Origin: Subtercola endophyticus
GTDB lineage: Bacteria > Actinomycetota > Actinomycetes > Actinomycetales > Microbacteriaceae
DNA length: 64,000 nucleotides
Direction of reading: 5' to 3'
NCBI RefSeq assembly: GCF_021044565.1
Contig: NZ_CP087997.1
Location: 3,534,001-3,598,000 of the forward strand
The translations under genes were made by a program, and so were the position numbers. Under the pieces are notes generated by a model. The model had not been told where the DNA came from, made no database searches, and saw nothing but the letters and a program-made list of their open reading frames with translations. The stretch's first letter is position 1; each line of letters opens with the position of its first letter. Of the stretch, positions 25,067 to 34,570 are shown piece by piece.

Positions 25067-26062
25067 ATGCCTGAAGTGCCCGAAAACGCCACCGGGGCGC
25101 AGACGCCCCACGCCGAGAATGCCGCGCCCGCCACCGACACATACAGCTACCTCGGCCCCACCGGCACGTTCACCGAAGCGGCACTCGCGCAGGTGCCCGA
25201 GGCGCGCGGCAAGGTCTGGCGCAGCGTCAACAACGTGGGCGAGGCGCTCGACGACGTGACGAGTGGGCGCAGCGTGGCCGCCATGATCGCCATCGAGAAC
25301 TCGGTGGAGGGAGGGGTCAGCGCCACGCAAGATGCGCTGGCGAACATCCCGAACCTGCGCATCGTCGGCGAGTATCTCGTGAAGGTGCAGTTCGCGCTGG
25401 TGGCCCGGCCCGGCATCGAGCTCGCAGACGTGCATGTGGTGAACGCGCATCCGGTCGCCTATGCGCAGTGCCGCAGTTGGCTGGAGACGAATCTGCCGAC
25501 GCACGGGCACATTCCGTCGACGTCGAACGTCGCCAGCGCCTCGAGCCTGTTCGAGAGCGATCTGGCCGACGCGGCCATTGCGCCGCCGAACATCGTCGAC
25601 CATTACGACGTCACGGTGCTCGCCGACAACATCGGCGACAACCAGAACGCCGTGACGCGCTTCGTGCTGGTGGGGCGCAATTCGGCGCTGCCTGCACCGA
25701 CGGGAGCCGACAAGACGAGCATCATCGCCGAGCTGCCGGAAGACCGTTCGGGTGCGCTGCTCGAACTGCTCGAGCAGTTCTCGACGCGTGGGGTGAACCT
25801 CAGCCTGCTGCAGTCACGCCCCATCGGCGACGCCCTCGGCCGGTACCGATTCGTCATCGATGCCGACGGGCACGTGCTGGATGAACGGGTTGCCGACGCC
25901 CTGCTGGGCGTGCGGCGGTTCAGCCCGAACGTCATCTTCTTGGGCTCGTACCCTCGGGCCGACCGGGCTCCGGTCGAGTACGTCGAGCGGTACGACGACG
26001 AGGTGTTCATCGAGGCCCGGGACTGGCTGCGGTCGCTCATCTCGGGCGAGCCCGACGCCTGA
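25067..26062 (+). CDS. pheA: Prephenate dehydratase
   Basis: The 331-residue enzyme turns prephenate into phenylpyruvate in phenylalanine synthesis. The catalytic domain shows SYLGPTGTFTEAAL near residue 27, IENSVEGGVSATQDAL and the conserved NAVTRFVLVG motif with the essential Thr. A C-terminal ACT domain (residues about 225-300, DRSGALLELLEQFSTRGVNLS) should give feedback control by phenylalanine. There is no chorismate mutase domain, as usual in actinobacteria. Confidence 0.96.
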   Translation: MPEVPENATGAQTPHAENAAPATDTYSYLGPTGTFTEAALAQVPEARGKVWRSVNNVGEALDDVTSGRSVAAMIAIENSVEGGVSATQDALANIPNLRIVGEYLVKVQFALVARPGIELADVHVVNAHPVAYAQCRSWLETNLPTHGHIPSTSNVASASSLFESDLADAAIAPPNIVDHYDVTVLADNIGDNQNAVTRFVLVGRNSALPAPTGADKTSIIAELPEDRSGALLELLEQFSTRGVNLSLLQSRPIGDALGRYRFVIDADGHVLDERVADALLGVRRFSPNVIFLGSYPRADRAPVEYVERYDDEVFIEARDWLRSLISGEPDA

Positions 26063-26116
26063 GCCGGGCATCCGGCCGCCGCGTCGCCCGGGCTGGGCAT
26101 CCGCCCGCGCCCCGAC

Positions 26117-26192
26117 GCCGAAAACAGCGGAGAATTCGAGGGGGCAAGCGCTACGGGCCGGTACCGTGTCGAAATCTCCGCTGTTTTCGGGC
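26117..26192. terminator. Long inverted repeat behind pheA
   Basis: GCCGAAAACAGCGGAGAA (26117-26134) and the following TTCGA pair, with one mismatch, with a right arm at 26169-26192, around a loop of about 29 nt. The right arm ends in CTGTTTTCGG. It lies about 55 nt behind the pheA stop and could terminate in either direction. Confidence 0.6.
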
Positions 26193-26216
26193 CACGGCCG
26201 CGAAACCGCCGTGGCC
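26190..26216. terminator. Second hairpin GGCCACGGC/GCCGTGGCC
   Basis: A perfect 9-bp stem with a 9-nt loop follows directly on the long inverted repeat. Only CTTTG follows, so it is a weak terminator by itself. Confidence 0.5.
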
Positions 26217-26224
26217 TTTGCCGG

Positions 26225-26460
26225 TAGCTGTCGCCGCTGGAGTCGGTGACCGTGACGGTGTAGTCGCGGGCATCCGTGCCCTCTGAAGTCGCAGCAGAAA
26301 TGCGGAAGGTATAGAAGCCTGCGGCGGTCGGGGTGCCCGAGATGACCCCGCTGACCTTATCGAGGGTGAGCCCGACCGGCAGCCGCCCACCGGCCAGCGT
26401 GAACTGGGTGGCCGCAGGCGCGGCCGCAGACCCGCCGGCCGCAGACTCAGACCCGAACCT
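26225..26460 (-). pseudogene. Remnant of an Ig-like (He_PIG) domain protein
   Basis: In one minus-strand frame this stretch reads TQFTLAGGRLPVGLTLD, then a piece with SGVISGTPTAAGFYTF, then ARDYTVTVTD, which is a recognisable putative-Ig (He_PIG) domain. The frame has a stop directly upstream (26461-26463), no start codon, and runs on without meaning into the hairpin region. It is therefore a gene relic of about 75 codons. The live propeller proteins at 29705, 31391 and 43011 carry the same kind of domain. Confidence 0.6.
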
Positions 26461-27421
26461 TCAGCGCCCCCGGGTCGACCCACACGTGGATGGCGCTCGC
26501 CGCGCCGAAGGAGTCGCCGTCGAGCTGTATCTCTTGCGGCTTCTCGAGCTTCAGCCGCAGGTCGCGCCCGCGACGGTAGACGACGTCGTCGACGTCGGGC
26601 GACCAGTCGATGAGCTTGCGCCCGGCGGCCGAGCGGCGCAGCACTCCGTTCTCGATGGTCACCTTGTTCCAGACGCGCACCCAGCCCAGCGCGCCCTTCG
26701 GCCTGATGGCGAGAAAGTCGAGCACCCCATCGTCGGGCTTGGCGTCGGGAATGAGCAGGATGCCCCCCGGCAGAATTCCGCAATTGCCGGCCATCACCGA
26801 GTGAGCGCTGACGCTGCGCCAGCCCTCGCCGTCGATGCTGACCTTCATCTTGACGGCTTGCAGCTCGGGCAGTGCGCGCATGGTTCCGCCAATGTAGGCC
26901 AGCCAGCCGAACGCCTTCTTCATCCGCGGGTTGGTTTTCGCGATCATCTTCGCGTCGATGCCGAGCCCGCTGATCACCAGAAAGACGTGCGTCGACTGCC
27001 CACCGCCGGGTCGGTCGATCTCGATCAGGCCCAGGTCGATCGAACGGTCGTAACCGCTGAACATCAGGTCGATCGCCGCGTCGAAGTTGAGCGAGATCGA
27101 CAGATTGCGGGCAAGGAGGTTGCCGGTTCCCGACGCGAGTAACGCGAGAGGAACATCCGTTCCGCGCAGCGCCTCGGCGACGGCGCGCACGGTTCCGTCG
27201 CCGCCCGCGGCCATGACGACGTTCGCTCCGCCCTTCACCGCCTCTGCCGTGAGCAGTTGACCGGCATCGTCGATGGTGGTTTCGAACCACTGCGTCTCGC
27301 CCCAGCCGTGCTCAGCAGCGCGGGCCGCGACCGTCTCTTTCAGCTTGTCGATGTCGACCTTGAGTGGGTTGTAGACGACGGCGGCATGCCTGTCGGCCTC
27401 TGATTCCCCTGCGGCGGTCAC
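26447..27421 (-). CDS. Diacylglycerol kinase-family lipid kinase
   Basis: The 324-residue protein has the DAGK catalytic signature [16 protein letters not shown] near residues 68-85 and [11 protein letters not shown], followed by the beta-sandwich C-terminal domain ending with QLDGDSFG. It should phosphorylate a lipid at the inner membrane face using ATP (YegS/DgkB group). The GTG start at 27421 lies 7 nt behind a -10 box TACCTT, and the gene diverges from serS. A He_PIG gene relic lies directly behind its stop. Confidence 0.88.
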   Translation of the reverse strand: MTAAGESEADRHAAVVYNPLKVDIDKLKETVAARAAEHGWGETQWFETTIDDAGQLLTAEAVKGGANVVMAAGGDGTVRAVAEALRGTDVPLALLASGTGNLLARNLSISLNFDAAIDLMFSGYDRSIDLGLIEIDRPGGGQSTHVFLVISGLGIDAKMIAKTNPRMKKAFGWLAYIGGTMRALPELQAVKMKVSIDGEGWRSVSAHSVMAGNCGILPGGILLIPDAKPDDGVLDFLAIRPKGALGWVRVWNKVTIENGVLRRSAAGRKLIDWSPDVDDVVYRRGRDLRLKLEKPQEIQLDGDSFGAASAIHVWVDPGALKVRV

Positions 27422-27428
27422 ATTTTCA

Positions 27429-27434
27429 AAGGTA
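27429..27434 (-). promoter_or_regulatory. -10 box TACCTT for a leaderless start
   Basis: On the minus strand TACCTT plus 7 nt precedes the lipid-kinase GTG at 27421. Confidence 0.5.
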
Positions 27435-27467
27435 CGGCATCCGCGCGGGCCCTCCGGCGCGGTTGGC

Positions 27468-27473
27468 TAGGAT
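27468..27473 (+). promoter_or_regulatory. -10 box TAGGAT for serS leaderless start
   Basis: TAGGAT plus 7 nt precedes the serS GTG at 27481. The divergent -10 box of the lipid kinase is only 33 nt away. Confidence 0.6.
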
Positions 27474-27480
27474 TGTTCAG

Positions 27481-28758
27481 GTGATCGATCCCGTTCTTCT
27501 CCGCGAAAACCCCGAAGCCATCAAGCACTCCCAGGCGGCGCGGGGCGCGTCGACGGCGCTGGTCGATGAGGCACTTCTGGCCGATGCCGAGCGCCGGGCA
27601 TCCATTACCGACTTCGAGAACCTGCGTGCCTCGCAGAACACCTTCGGCAAACGCGTCGCGCAGGCCGCCAAAGAAGAGAAGAAGGCCTTGGTTGCCGAGG
27701 CCCAGTCGCTGGCCGCCGAGGTCAAAGCCGCGAGCCAGCGGGCGACGGATGCCGAGCAGGCCTTTCTCGCCATCACGGGCCGCATCGCCAACCCCATCAT
27801 CGACGGCGTTCCCGCCGGCGGCGAAGAGAACTTCGTCACGCTGCGCGAGGTCGGTCAGCGCCCGACGTTCGACTTCGAGCCGCGCGACCACGTCGAGCTC
27901 GGAGAGCTGCTCGGCGCTTTCGACCTGCAGCGCGGCGCCAAGGTCAGCGGCGCGCGCTTCTACTTCTTGACCGGAATCGGCGCCCGCCTCGAGCTCGCGC
28001 TCATGAACATGGCCCTGAACAAGGCGCTCGAGAACGGATTCACCCCGCTCATCACGCCAACGCTGGTGCGCCCCGAGATCATGCGCGGCACCGGGTTCTT
28101 GAACGAGCACGCCGACGAGATCTACTACCTGCCGGCCGATGACCTCTACCTCACGGGTACGAGCGAGGTGGCGCTCGCCGGGTTCCACTCCGACGAGATT
28201 CTCGACCTCACCGAAGGCCCGCTGCGGTATGCGGGCTGGTCGACGTGTTACCGCCGTGAGGCGGGGTCTGGCGGAAAAGATACGCGGGGCATCCTGCGCG
28301 TGCATCAGTTCAACAAGCTCGAGATGTTCACCTACGTGCTGCCCGAGAACGCCGAGGCAGAGCACCAGAAGCTGCTCAGCTACCAAGAAGACATGCTCAC
28401 CGCGCTCGGCCTCAACTACCGCGTCATCGATGTTGCGGCCGGCGACCTCGGCTCTTCGGCCGCGCGCAAATTCGATATCGAAGCCTGGGTGCCCACCCAG
28501 GGCACCTACCGCGAGCTCACCTCCACCTCGAACTGCACCACATACCAGGCACGGCGACTGGATGCCCGCTACCGCACCGAATCGGGCAAAACCGCCCCGG
28601 TCGCCACCCTCAACGGCACCCTCGCGACTACGCGCTGGATCGTCGCCATTCTCGAAACCCACCAGCGGGCCGACGGATCGGTGGTGGTTCCCGAACCCCT
28701 GCGCCCCTACCTGGGCGGCCTCGAGGTCATGGAGCCACTGACGGGGCGGCGCCCGTGA
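27481..28758 (+). CDS. serS: Seryl-tRNA synthetase
   Basis: The 425-residue class II synthetase begins [18 protein letters not shown]. The helical tRNA-binding arm covers residues about 30-105. Then come the class II motifs: [13 protein letters not shown], motif 2 [20 protein letters not shown] and motif 3 ending in [12 protein letters not shown]. It charges tRNA-Ser with serine; a tRNA-Ser gene is in this window at 33095. The GTG at 27481 fits the family length and the promoter, although the frame is open further upstream. It overlaps the next gene by 4 nt (GTGA). Confidence 0.97.
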   Translation: MIDPVLLRENPEAIKHSQAARGASTALVDEALLADAERRASITDFENLRASQNTFGKRVAQAAKEEKKALVAEAQSLAAEVKAASQRATDAEQAFLAITGRIANPIIDGVPAGGEENFVTLREVGQRPTFDFEPRDHVELGELLGAFDLQRGAKVSGARFYFLTGIGARLELALMNMALNKALENGFTPLITPTLVRPEIMRGTGFLNEHADEIYYLPADDLYLTGTSEVALAGFHSDEILDLTEGPLRYAGWSTCYRREAGSGGKDTRGILRVHQFNKLEMFTYVLPENAEAEHQKLLSYQEDMLTALGLNYRVIDVAAGDLGSSAARKFDIEAWVPTQGTYRELTSTSNCTTYQARRLDARYRTESGKTAPVATLNGTLATTRWIVAILETHQRADGSVVVPEPLRPYLGGLEVMEPLTGRRP

Positions 28759-29606
28759 GCCCCGACGCGCCGGCCGACGCCGAGGCCGCTGCCGGGCATC
28801 CCGTCGCCGACCCCTGGCTCATCACCCTCGACATCGACGGCACGATTCTGCACGAAGACGGCTCGATCTCCGAGGCCGTCATCGACCAGGTCGCCCGGCT
28901 CTCGGGCCTCGGCCACGAGATCATGCTCGCCACGGGCCGCTCGGTCGCCGCCACACTTCCGGTGCTCGACCTGCTCGGCATCACTCCCACCTACGTGGTC
29001 TGCTCGAACGGCGCCATCACGCTGCAGCGCGACACGGATGCTCCGCTCGGCTATCGGCGAGAGATCGTCGAAACGTTCAACCCCGGGCCGGTGCTGACGC
29101 AGATCCGCGGCTTTCTGGCCAACGCGCACTACGCCGTCGAAGACGAAGAGGGCTACTTTCGCTACACCGGAGAGTTTCCGTCGACCTCGATGGGCGTCGG
29201 CGGTGAGCAGGTACCATTCGAAGATCTGCTCGACATCGACGCGACGCGAGTCGTCGTCATCTCGCCCGGCCACGACATGGAGGACTTTCTCGCCGTCGTC
29301 GAGAGCATGGGCCTGCACCGCGTCTCATACTCCATCGGCTGGACGGCCTGGCTCGACATCGCCCCCGACGGCGTCAACAAGTCGACCTCGCTCGAGCGCG
29401 TGCGGGCGCTGCTGGGCATCCCGACTTCCCGACTGCTCGCGGTCGGCGACGGTCGCAACGACATCGAGATGCTGCTCTGGGCGGGAGCGGATGGTCGTTC
29501 GGTCGCCATGGGCCAGTCGCCCGACGACGTTGCGGCGGCCGCCACGGAGGTCACCGCCTCGGTCTATGACGACGGTCTCGCGAAGGCGCTCGCACAGCTC
29601 TTGTGA
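28755..29606 (+). CDS. HAD hydrolase, Cof type
   Basis: The 283-residue protein has the nucleophile motif LDIDGTI near residue 25, a C2-type cap in the middle and motif [12 protein letters not shown] near residue 233. Cof-type HAD proteins are cytosolic phosphatases, mostly of sugar phosphates or flavin phosphates. It is coupled to serS through a GTGA overlap, so it is probably co-expressed. The substrate is not predictable. Confidence 0.92.
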   Translation: MSPDAPADAEAAAGHPVADPWLITLDIDGTILHEDGSISEAVIDQVARLSGLGHEIMLATGRSVAATLPVLDLLGITPTYVVCSNGAITLQRDTDAPLGYRREIVETFNPGPVLTQIRGFLANAHYAVEDEEGYFRYTGEFPSTSMGVGGEQVPFEDLLDIDATRVVVISPGHDMEDFLAVVESMGLHRVSYSIGWTAWLDIAPDGVNKSTSLERVRALLGIPTSRLLAVGDGRNDIEMLLWAGADGRSVAMGQSPDDVAAAATEVTASVYDDGLAKALAQLL

Positions 29607-29613
29607 CGCCGCT

Positions 29614-29645
29614 TTGAGACTTCCTCGTTAATGAGGTACGCTCAC
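29614..29645 (+). promoter_or_regulatory. Promoter with motif shared by the next paralogue
   Basis: TTGAGA (29614-29619), 17 nt, then TACGCT (29637-29642) forms a sigma-70-like promoter. The -10 region TGAGGTACGCTCAC (29632-29645) matches TGAGATATGCTCAC at 31324-31337 in 12 of 14 positions, upstream of the second propeller gene. Confidence 0.6.
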
Positions 29646-29648
29646 TCG

Positions 29649-29686
29649 GTGGCTAGAACCTCACCCGGAGGTTGCGCTCGAGCCAC
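29649..29686 (+). promoter_or_regulatory. Nested leader hairpin
   Basis: GTGGCT/AGCCAC forms an outer stem and AACCTC/GAGGTT an inner stem with a 5-nt loop, in the leader just before the ATG at 29705. No classic ribosome site lies between. It may affect mRNA stability or translation. Confidence 0.45.
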
Positions 29687-29704
29687 GCGGCCGAAAGCTC
29701 ACCC

Positions 29705-31222
29705 ATGAAACGATTTGCGCTTGTTCTGGCGCCCGCATGCGCTCTTTTGCTCGCTTCGACCATATTCGGTGCGTCGGCAGCATTTGCGGTCCCGGTCACT
29801 CAGGACCCGCTCGCGACCGTTGGTGTGGGGTCGAGCCCACGCAGCATTGCGGTGGGTCCGAACGGAGATTTCTACACCGCGAATTTCGGCTCGAGCGGCA
29901 TCGCTGGGTTCGATGCGACCGGCGAAAATACACTCGGTTACGAGCAATTGGGCCCGGGACGGGCTCCGGCCGGAATCGCGCGTGACAGTCATGGAGCGCT
30001 GTGGACAGCGAATTCAGGCACGCACTCCGTGTCGCAGTATATTTCTGGACACTCACACCCAGATGAATTCGATCTGGGCGGAGCGATTCGACCTGCTGCA
30101 ATAGCGATCGACCAGTCTGACAACGTTTACACCGCAGATGCCGGCGGCGATTCCGTATCGAAGATCTCCCCATCGGCGGGGGTTATTCTCGGCGACTGGG
30201 CGCATCTCGAGGCCAATGCTGCCCCCAAAGGAATCGTCACAGACTCACTCGGAAACGTCTATACAGCCAACACTGGAAACGGTACCGTCTCGAAGATTAC
30301 TCCGCTTGGAGTCGTCTCCGAGCGGTTCGCCGTATTCTCGCCCGGCGATGGCCCTGACGCGATCACCGTAGACAGTCACGGGATGCTCTATGTGGCTAAC
30401 TACACGGCTGGCTCTGTGGTGAAGATCGACTCTTCAAAATCCGCTGGGGCCAACATCGTCACGACATTCAGTCTCGCACCGGACGCGCGCCCGATGGGTA
30501 TCGCCGTCGACTCTCGTGACAACGTGTATGTCAGCGAATCCGGCACGAACGAAGTCGCCCTCATTCCGGCGGGGAGCACGAGTGCCCCGGCGACTATCAT
30601 GACGTTGGCAAGCAATGCGGGTGCGTCGGGTATCGCGGTTTCATCGACGAACGAGGTTCTGGTCACAGGATTTGGCTCCGGCACGGTTTCGTCGCTCGAT
30701 CTCGCACCGGCGATCACCACTGCGACCGTGCCCGACACGGCGGTCGGCGTAGCATACTCGTCATCGATAGCGGGCACTGGCGTCGACCCTCTCGGCTTCA
30801 ATTCCGACGATCTGCCCGCTTGGTTGCATCTAGACGGAGAAACAGGGGCGCTCACGGGCACCCCGACGACGGCGGGTCCGGTGTCGTTCACTGTCATCCT
30901 GGGCAGTCCGGCGGGGCCAGCGGCAGTGAAAGAATTCAGCTTCACGGTCAACGCCGCCGCTACGGGTGGGCCGGGTGGTTCGACCGGCGCCGGAGGCTCC
31001 GGGGGAGCGGGAGGATCCGCGGGTACCGGGTCCGGTGGCTCGGCCGCAACGGGCGGCGGCGCGGTCGGCGCCAATAGCACCGGAATCACGACCGGCGCTG
31101 CGACACTCGCGCACACCGGTGCCAGCGCATCGACGGCGCTCGTAACCGGTGGAGCGGCCGCAGTCGTGCTCCTGGCGGGCCTTCTGCTGGCAGGGATACG
31201 TCGCCGGCTCAACCGCGCCTGA
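29705..31222 (+). CDS. LAxTG-anchored surface protein, beta-propeller plus Ig-like domain
   Basis: The 505-residue protein has a signal peptide ending near AFA (residue 30). Six or so NHL/Vgb-like blades of about 45 residues follow, each with a phrase like SIAVGPNGDFYTANFGSS. Then comes a He_PIG domain (about residues 340-415), a Gly/Ser/Ala-rich linker, the sorting motif LAHTG, a hydrophobic helix and RRR. The LAxTG motif suggests anchoring by a class E sortase. The ATG at 29705 is chosen because it starts the signal peptide. Its paralogue follows directly; a third lies at 43011. The ligand is unknown. Confidence 0.87.
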   Translation: MKRFALVLAPACALLLASTIFGASAAFAVPVTQDPLATVGVGSSPRSIAVGPNGDFYTANFGSSGIAGFDATGENTLGYEQLGPGRAPAGIARDSHGALWTANSGTHSVSQYISGHSHPDEFDLGGAIRPAAIAIDQSDNVYTADAGGDSVSKISPSAGVILGDWAHLEANAAPKGIVTDSLGNVYTANTGNGTVSKITPLGVVSERFAVFSPGDGPDAITVDSHGMLYVANYTAGSVVKIDSSKSAGANIVTTFSLAPDARPMGIAVDSRDNVYVSESGTNEVALIPAGSTSAPATIMTLASNAGASGIAVSSTNEVLVTGFGSGTVSSLDLAPAITTATVPDTAVGVAYSSSIAGTGVDPLGFNSDDLPAWLHLDGETGALTGTPTTAGPVSFTVILGSPAGPAAVKEFSFTVNAAATGGPGGSTGAGGSGGAGGSAGTGSGGSAATGGGAVGANSTGITTGAATLAHTGASASTALVTGGAAAVVLLAGLLLAGIRRRLNRA

Positions 31223-31323
31223 CCTGCAACGGCGCGCCTGAACTCCGCGGTGCGCCTGAACTCTGTACCGCGACGAGCAGGTCGCGACGCGCCGAGTGAA
31301 AATACCTGATCCGTTGTAATACC

Positions 31324-31337
31324 TGAGATATGCTCAC
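31324..31337 (+). promoter_or_regulatory. Shared promoter motif TGAGATATGCTCAC
   Basis: It contains a good -10 box TATGCT (31329-31334) and matches the promoter of the preceding paralogue. The -35 region (CTGATC near 31306) is weak. Confidence 0.5.
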
Positions 31338-31390
31338 CCCTATTCGGGGGGCAATGAGGCCGTTTTCGGCCTGATCTAAGGGGTAACACA
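31336..31390 (+). promoter_or_regulatory. Structured leader with alternative pairings around the ribosome site
   Basis: ACCCCT (31336-31341) can pair with the nearby GGGG run (31346-31350) or with AGGGGT (31379-31384), which is the ribosome site of the gene at 31391. AGGCCG/CGGCCT with a TTTT loop (31357-31372) lies between them. The two pairings exclude each other. If transcription starts at about 31341, as the -10 box suggests, the first arm would not be transcribed, so the switch idea depends on the true start. Confidence 0.35.
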
Positions 31391-33043
31391 ATGATCAAGT
31401 TCAGGTATCTATCTATCATTCCGGTCGCCGCACTCGCGGTCACCGTCACAGGCGCCGGAGCCTTCGCGTTGCCGGTCGTCGCAGGGCCGGTCATCTCGAC
31501 AGGCTCTGGCACAGCTCCGGCTGCCATCACCATGGGCGACGGCGGCGAGTTCTTCACGGCGAACGGCAACGGCACTCTGTCGTCATTCGCCGCCGACGGC
31601 TCGGCCGGCGCCTTCGCACCGGTCGTGCTGGGCGCTGGCACTGCGCCGACCGCCCTCACGTTCACCGCCGCCGGTGTCATCGTCACGGCCAACTTCGGCA
31701 ACCACACCGTCAGTCGCTACAAACCCGGGGTCGACACGACTCCCAGAACGTACAACTTGGGTCCGAACACCGATGCCTGGGGCGTCACCCACGACGCAGC
31801 CGGCAACATCTTCACCGCCAATACCATCGGCGATTCCATCTCGAAGATCTCGGCGACCGGTGTCTTGACGGTCGAGTACGCCAGTCTCGGCACCACCATC
31901 GCTCCCAGGGGAATCGTGGCCGACGCGGCCGGTGACGTGTTCACCGCGAACTTCGCCAGCAGCACGGTTTCAGAGGTTACGGCATCCGGAACCGTCATCG
32001 CCACCTTCGCCGAGCTCGACCCCTGGTCAGCGCCCACCGCAATCACCATCGATTCGCACGGAATGCTCTACGTGGCCAACGTCGGCCACAACACGGTCAC
32101 CAAGGTCGACTCGTCCAAACCGGTCGGCAGTAACGTCGTCGCGACCTACGCGTTGCCTGCCGGCTCGGAGCCCTGCGCCATCGTCACCGACGTCGCCGAC
32201 AATGTCTACATCGCGAACGCCGACGGTGACTCGGTCAGCGTGATCGCGTCGGGCGCCACGACCGCAGAGCTGTTGCAGCAATTCGACAACGGCTCGGGTC
32301 TCACGGGCCTGGCGGTGACTCCGGATGCCCGGCTGCTCGTCACCGCGTCGACCGGCTCGAGCATCCACTCTCTGACCCTCGCGGCCGGCCTTGCTCCGAA
32401 AACGCTGCCCACCGCGGCGGTCGGGGTGCCGTACCACGCGACACTCTCGCCCACCGGGGTCGGCGCCGTCACGGTTTCGGCTCGGGGATCCTGGCCCGCG
32501 TGGCTCACCCTGGACTCCTCGACGGGAGAACTCGGGGGAGTGCCGCCGGCCGATGCCCCCGCTTCACTTGCCGTCTCTGCGGTCGCGTCGAGTGCGCTCG
32601 GCGTGAGCGCCGCGCAGCAGTTCAGCATCGACATCCGCGGAGGGAGTGGGGCCGGCACGCCTACGCCCACCCCTACGCCCACCCCTACGCCGACCCCGAC
32701 GAGCACGCCGACCCCCACGCCGACGGCTAGCCCGACAAGCACGCCGACACCGACGCCCTCCGCAACGCCGACGCCGACCCCGACGCCTTCTTCGAGCGCA
32801 TCCCCGGCACCGCGCACGACTCCTGACCCGACCTCGCGCCCTGCCCCCAACGCCGTCGGCGCGGGCGGAAATTCAGGCCCGGGCTCAAGCGGCTCAGACC
32901 CTTCCGGTGGCACCCGCGGCGCAGCCCGCACTCTCGCCAGCACGGGTTCCGACCCGACCGGTTTGATCCTCGCCCTGATCGTGGCCGACGCCTGCATCGT
33001 CATCGGCCTGACCATTCGAATTCTTCGGAGGCGCATCCGCTAA
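31391..33043 (+). CDS. LAxTG-anchored surface protein, beta-propeller with Pro-Thr stalk
   Basis: This 550-residue protein is a paralogue of the preceding one: signal peptide ending near AFA, NHL-like blades ([35 protein letters not shown]), a He_PIG-type domain (about residues 335-415), a stalk of [12 protein letters not shown] repeats of about 60 residues, and the sorting signal LASTG, transmembrane helix and RRRIR. The stalk should hold the propeller above the cell wall. An AAGGGG ribosome site lies 7 nt before the ATG. The nearly perfect repeat in the stalk DNA (32659-32790) is prone to length change. Confidence 0.87.
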   Translation: MIKFRYLSIIPVAALAVTVTGAGAFALPVVAGPVISTGSGTAPAAITMGDGGEFFTANGNGTLSSFAADGSAGAFAPVVLGAGTAPTALTFTAAGVIVTANFGNHTVSRYKPGVDTTPRTYNLGPNTDAWGVTHDAAGNIFTANTIGDSISKISATGVLTVEYASLGTTIAPRGIVADAAGDVFTANFASSTVSEVTASGTVIATFAELDPWSAPTAITIDSHGMLYVANVGHNTVTKVDSSKPVGSNVVATYALPAGSEPCAIVTDVADNVYIANADGDSVSVIASGATTAELLQQFDNGSGLTGLAVTPDARLLVTASTGSSIHSLTLAAGLAPKTLPTAAVGVPYHATLSPTGVGAVTVSARGSWPAWLTLDSSTGELGGVPPADAPASLAVSAVASSALGVSAAQQFSIDIRGGSGAGTPTPTPTPTPTPTPTSTPTPTPTASPTSTPTPTPSATPTPTPTPSSSASPAPRTTPDPTSRPAPNAVGAGGNSGPGSSGSDPSGGTRGAARTLASTGSDPTGLILALIVADACIVIGLTIRILRRRIR

Positions 33044-33094
33044 GATCGGAGCTTGTTCGGCCGCGCTCGTCTTCGGATCAGCGCGACCGAGCAA

Positions 33095-33179
33095 GGAGGG
33101 CTGTCCGAGTGGCCGATGGAGCCAGTCTTGAAAACTGGTGGGCGGAAACGTCTCGTGAGTTCGAATCTCACGCCCTCCG
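33095..33179 (+). tRNA. tRNA-Ser (anticodon TGA)
   Basis: The acceptor stem GGAGGGC/GCCCTCC (33095-33101 with 33172-33178) is perfect. The anticodon stem CCAGT/ACTGG encloses the loop CTTGAAA with anticodon TGA at 33129-33131. A long class II variable arm and the T-loop GTTCGAATC follow. G is the discriminator base and CCA is not encoded. It marks the left edge of a low-density region with several broken genes. Confidence 0.97.
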
Positions 33180-33314
33180 CAGTGAAACCCCTGGTCAGAG
33201 CGCTATTTGTGCTGCCCGTGCCTACATCTGAAAATTATCGCGTCCGCATCGACGGCAATCTCGAGACACTGCAGTCGTCACCGCAGGGTCTGACGACCTC
33301 GGCTCCCCAATCGT

Positions 33315-34120
33315 TTACTCGGGTCCGAAATGCTGCGAGTGAGGATGATCCGTTAGAGGATTCACGGACTCGGGGTCACTGGCAGGGGTGGCGGCCGGTG
33401 CCAGCGCGGTCGTCGGATCTGTTGATGATGTTGTCGGGGCTTGAGGGCGACCTGCTATCTGGGGAATGCAGCTGTCGAGCTCGCGCTGGCGGTAGTCCAC
33501 ATTGCCACCCCAGTCGCAATCGCAGCTATCACGATGACCGCTCCTACTGCCCCGAAAACGGCACCCTTCGTTGGAAGCTTCCGGGTTGCTGACATCAACT
33601 GCCCACCGGTCACACCACACACCGGTAGCGGGGTTGTGTGTGCACCAGGCCATCCGGCTGCGGATATGCCCGCTGACGTGGGGCGCCCTGCCTGAATGTA
33701 GGCCAGGTATCCCCCTGCGCCTGCGACGCCGGTTACAAGTGGCAATAAGACAAGCACCAGCATCGAGCTGACGTGATCGGCATCCTCGAATACCACTACA
33801 TGGTCGTGCTCACAGACAACGAGATGCGCGTCGATGAGAGCCGCGTTCTTGGAAGACAACTTGTCAAGCGTGTACGCAGCGAAAAACCCGATCACCCAAG
33901 CACATGCAGGATCGTGCGACTTCTTCAAGCGCGCCTGCACCCAGGCTGTTCGGAGCCCTTCTTTCGCCCTGCTGACCAACGCGGAGACCGAGTTCGCCGA
34001 GAGACCGAGCAGCGGCCTTATCTCGCGCAGCATCATCGCTTCGATCTCGGAGTACCAGAGCACCTCATGCCACCGCCTCGGCAAGCCTCGCACTGGTCGC
34101 TCGGCCCTCGCTCGAGCCAA
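33315..34120 (-). pseudogene. Broken sigma-70 family factor with fused zinc-finger-like/membrane tail
   Basis: Residues 14-70 of the main frame (LPRRWHEVLWYSEIEAMMLREIRPLLGL, then SANSVSALVSRAKEGLR) are sigma region 4. A degenerate anti-sigma-type segment follows (DAHLVVCEHDHVVVFED, where the usual second Cys is lost), then two transmembrane stretches. Sigma region 2 is absent: the frame opens with TTG at 34120 and nothing upstream resembles it. The frame stops at 33455, but a Pro/Thr/Ala-rich tail (GRPQAPTTSSTDPTTALAP) continues in another frame to 33315, which suggests a frameshift. I read it as a decayed gene. Confidence 0.7.
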
Positions 34121-34131
34121 TCCGTAGCAGC

Positions 34132-34443
34132 TTATGCGCCGGTAGCCGGCGGGAGCGAGCCCGTGGGTCGCGTTGCGGTGACGGCCACGATCTCGGCGTT
34201 GAGGCTGTCAAGGAACGTCACGAGCCCGACGAGTCGACGTTGATCGGGCACGAGGCCTGTGACGCGGGTGAACCCGTCTCTAGCGTCGGCGGTGAACTCG
34301 GGATAGGCGCCCAGCAGATAGCTCCGCAGCGTCCCGACGACGACAACTTCGATGTTGCGAGCGAACAGGCTCGTAGCTGGTGTGAAGCGGTGGTAGCTTC
34401 GAATGTCGATTACTCGCTCGTTCTCTGTGCGCCGAGTGGTCAT
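34132..34443 (-). CDS. Hypothetical protein
   Basis: This open frame codes for 103 residues without signal peptide, helix span or recognised motif. It lies between the sigma-factor relic and the small membrane protein gene on the same strand. The ATG at 34443 has only a weak purine stretch upstream. It may be a real small cytosolic protein or part of the decayed region. Confidence 0.4.
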   Translation of the reverse strand: MTTRRTENERVIDIRSYHRFTPATSLFARNIEVVVVGTLRSYLLGAYPEFTADARDGFTRVTGLVPDQRRLVGLVTFLDSLNAEIVAVTATRPTGSLPPATGA

Positions 34444-34570
34444 TACGTCAGCTTTCTAGGGCACGTACGGTGCGTACCCTCATCCGGTAGACGCGTCAGC
34501 TCCGTTTTTGTGACGCAACCGGGTACGCATTTGTCGTCCGCGCGCTTGACGGCCCGAACAATCTCGTGCC

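Noticed and set aside
32659..32790. CRISPR-like or minisatellite array
   Set aside because: The repeats encode an in-frame Pro-Thr stalk of the surface protein and have no spacers.
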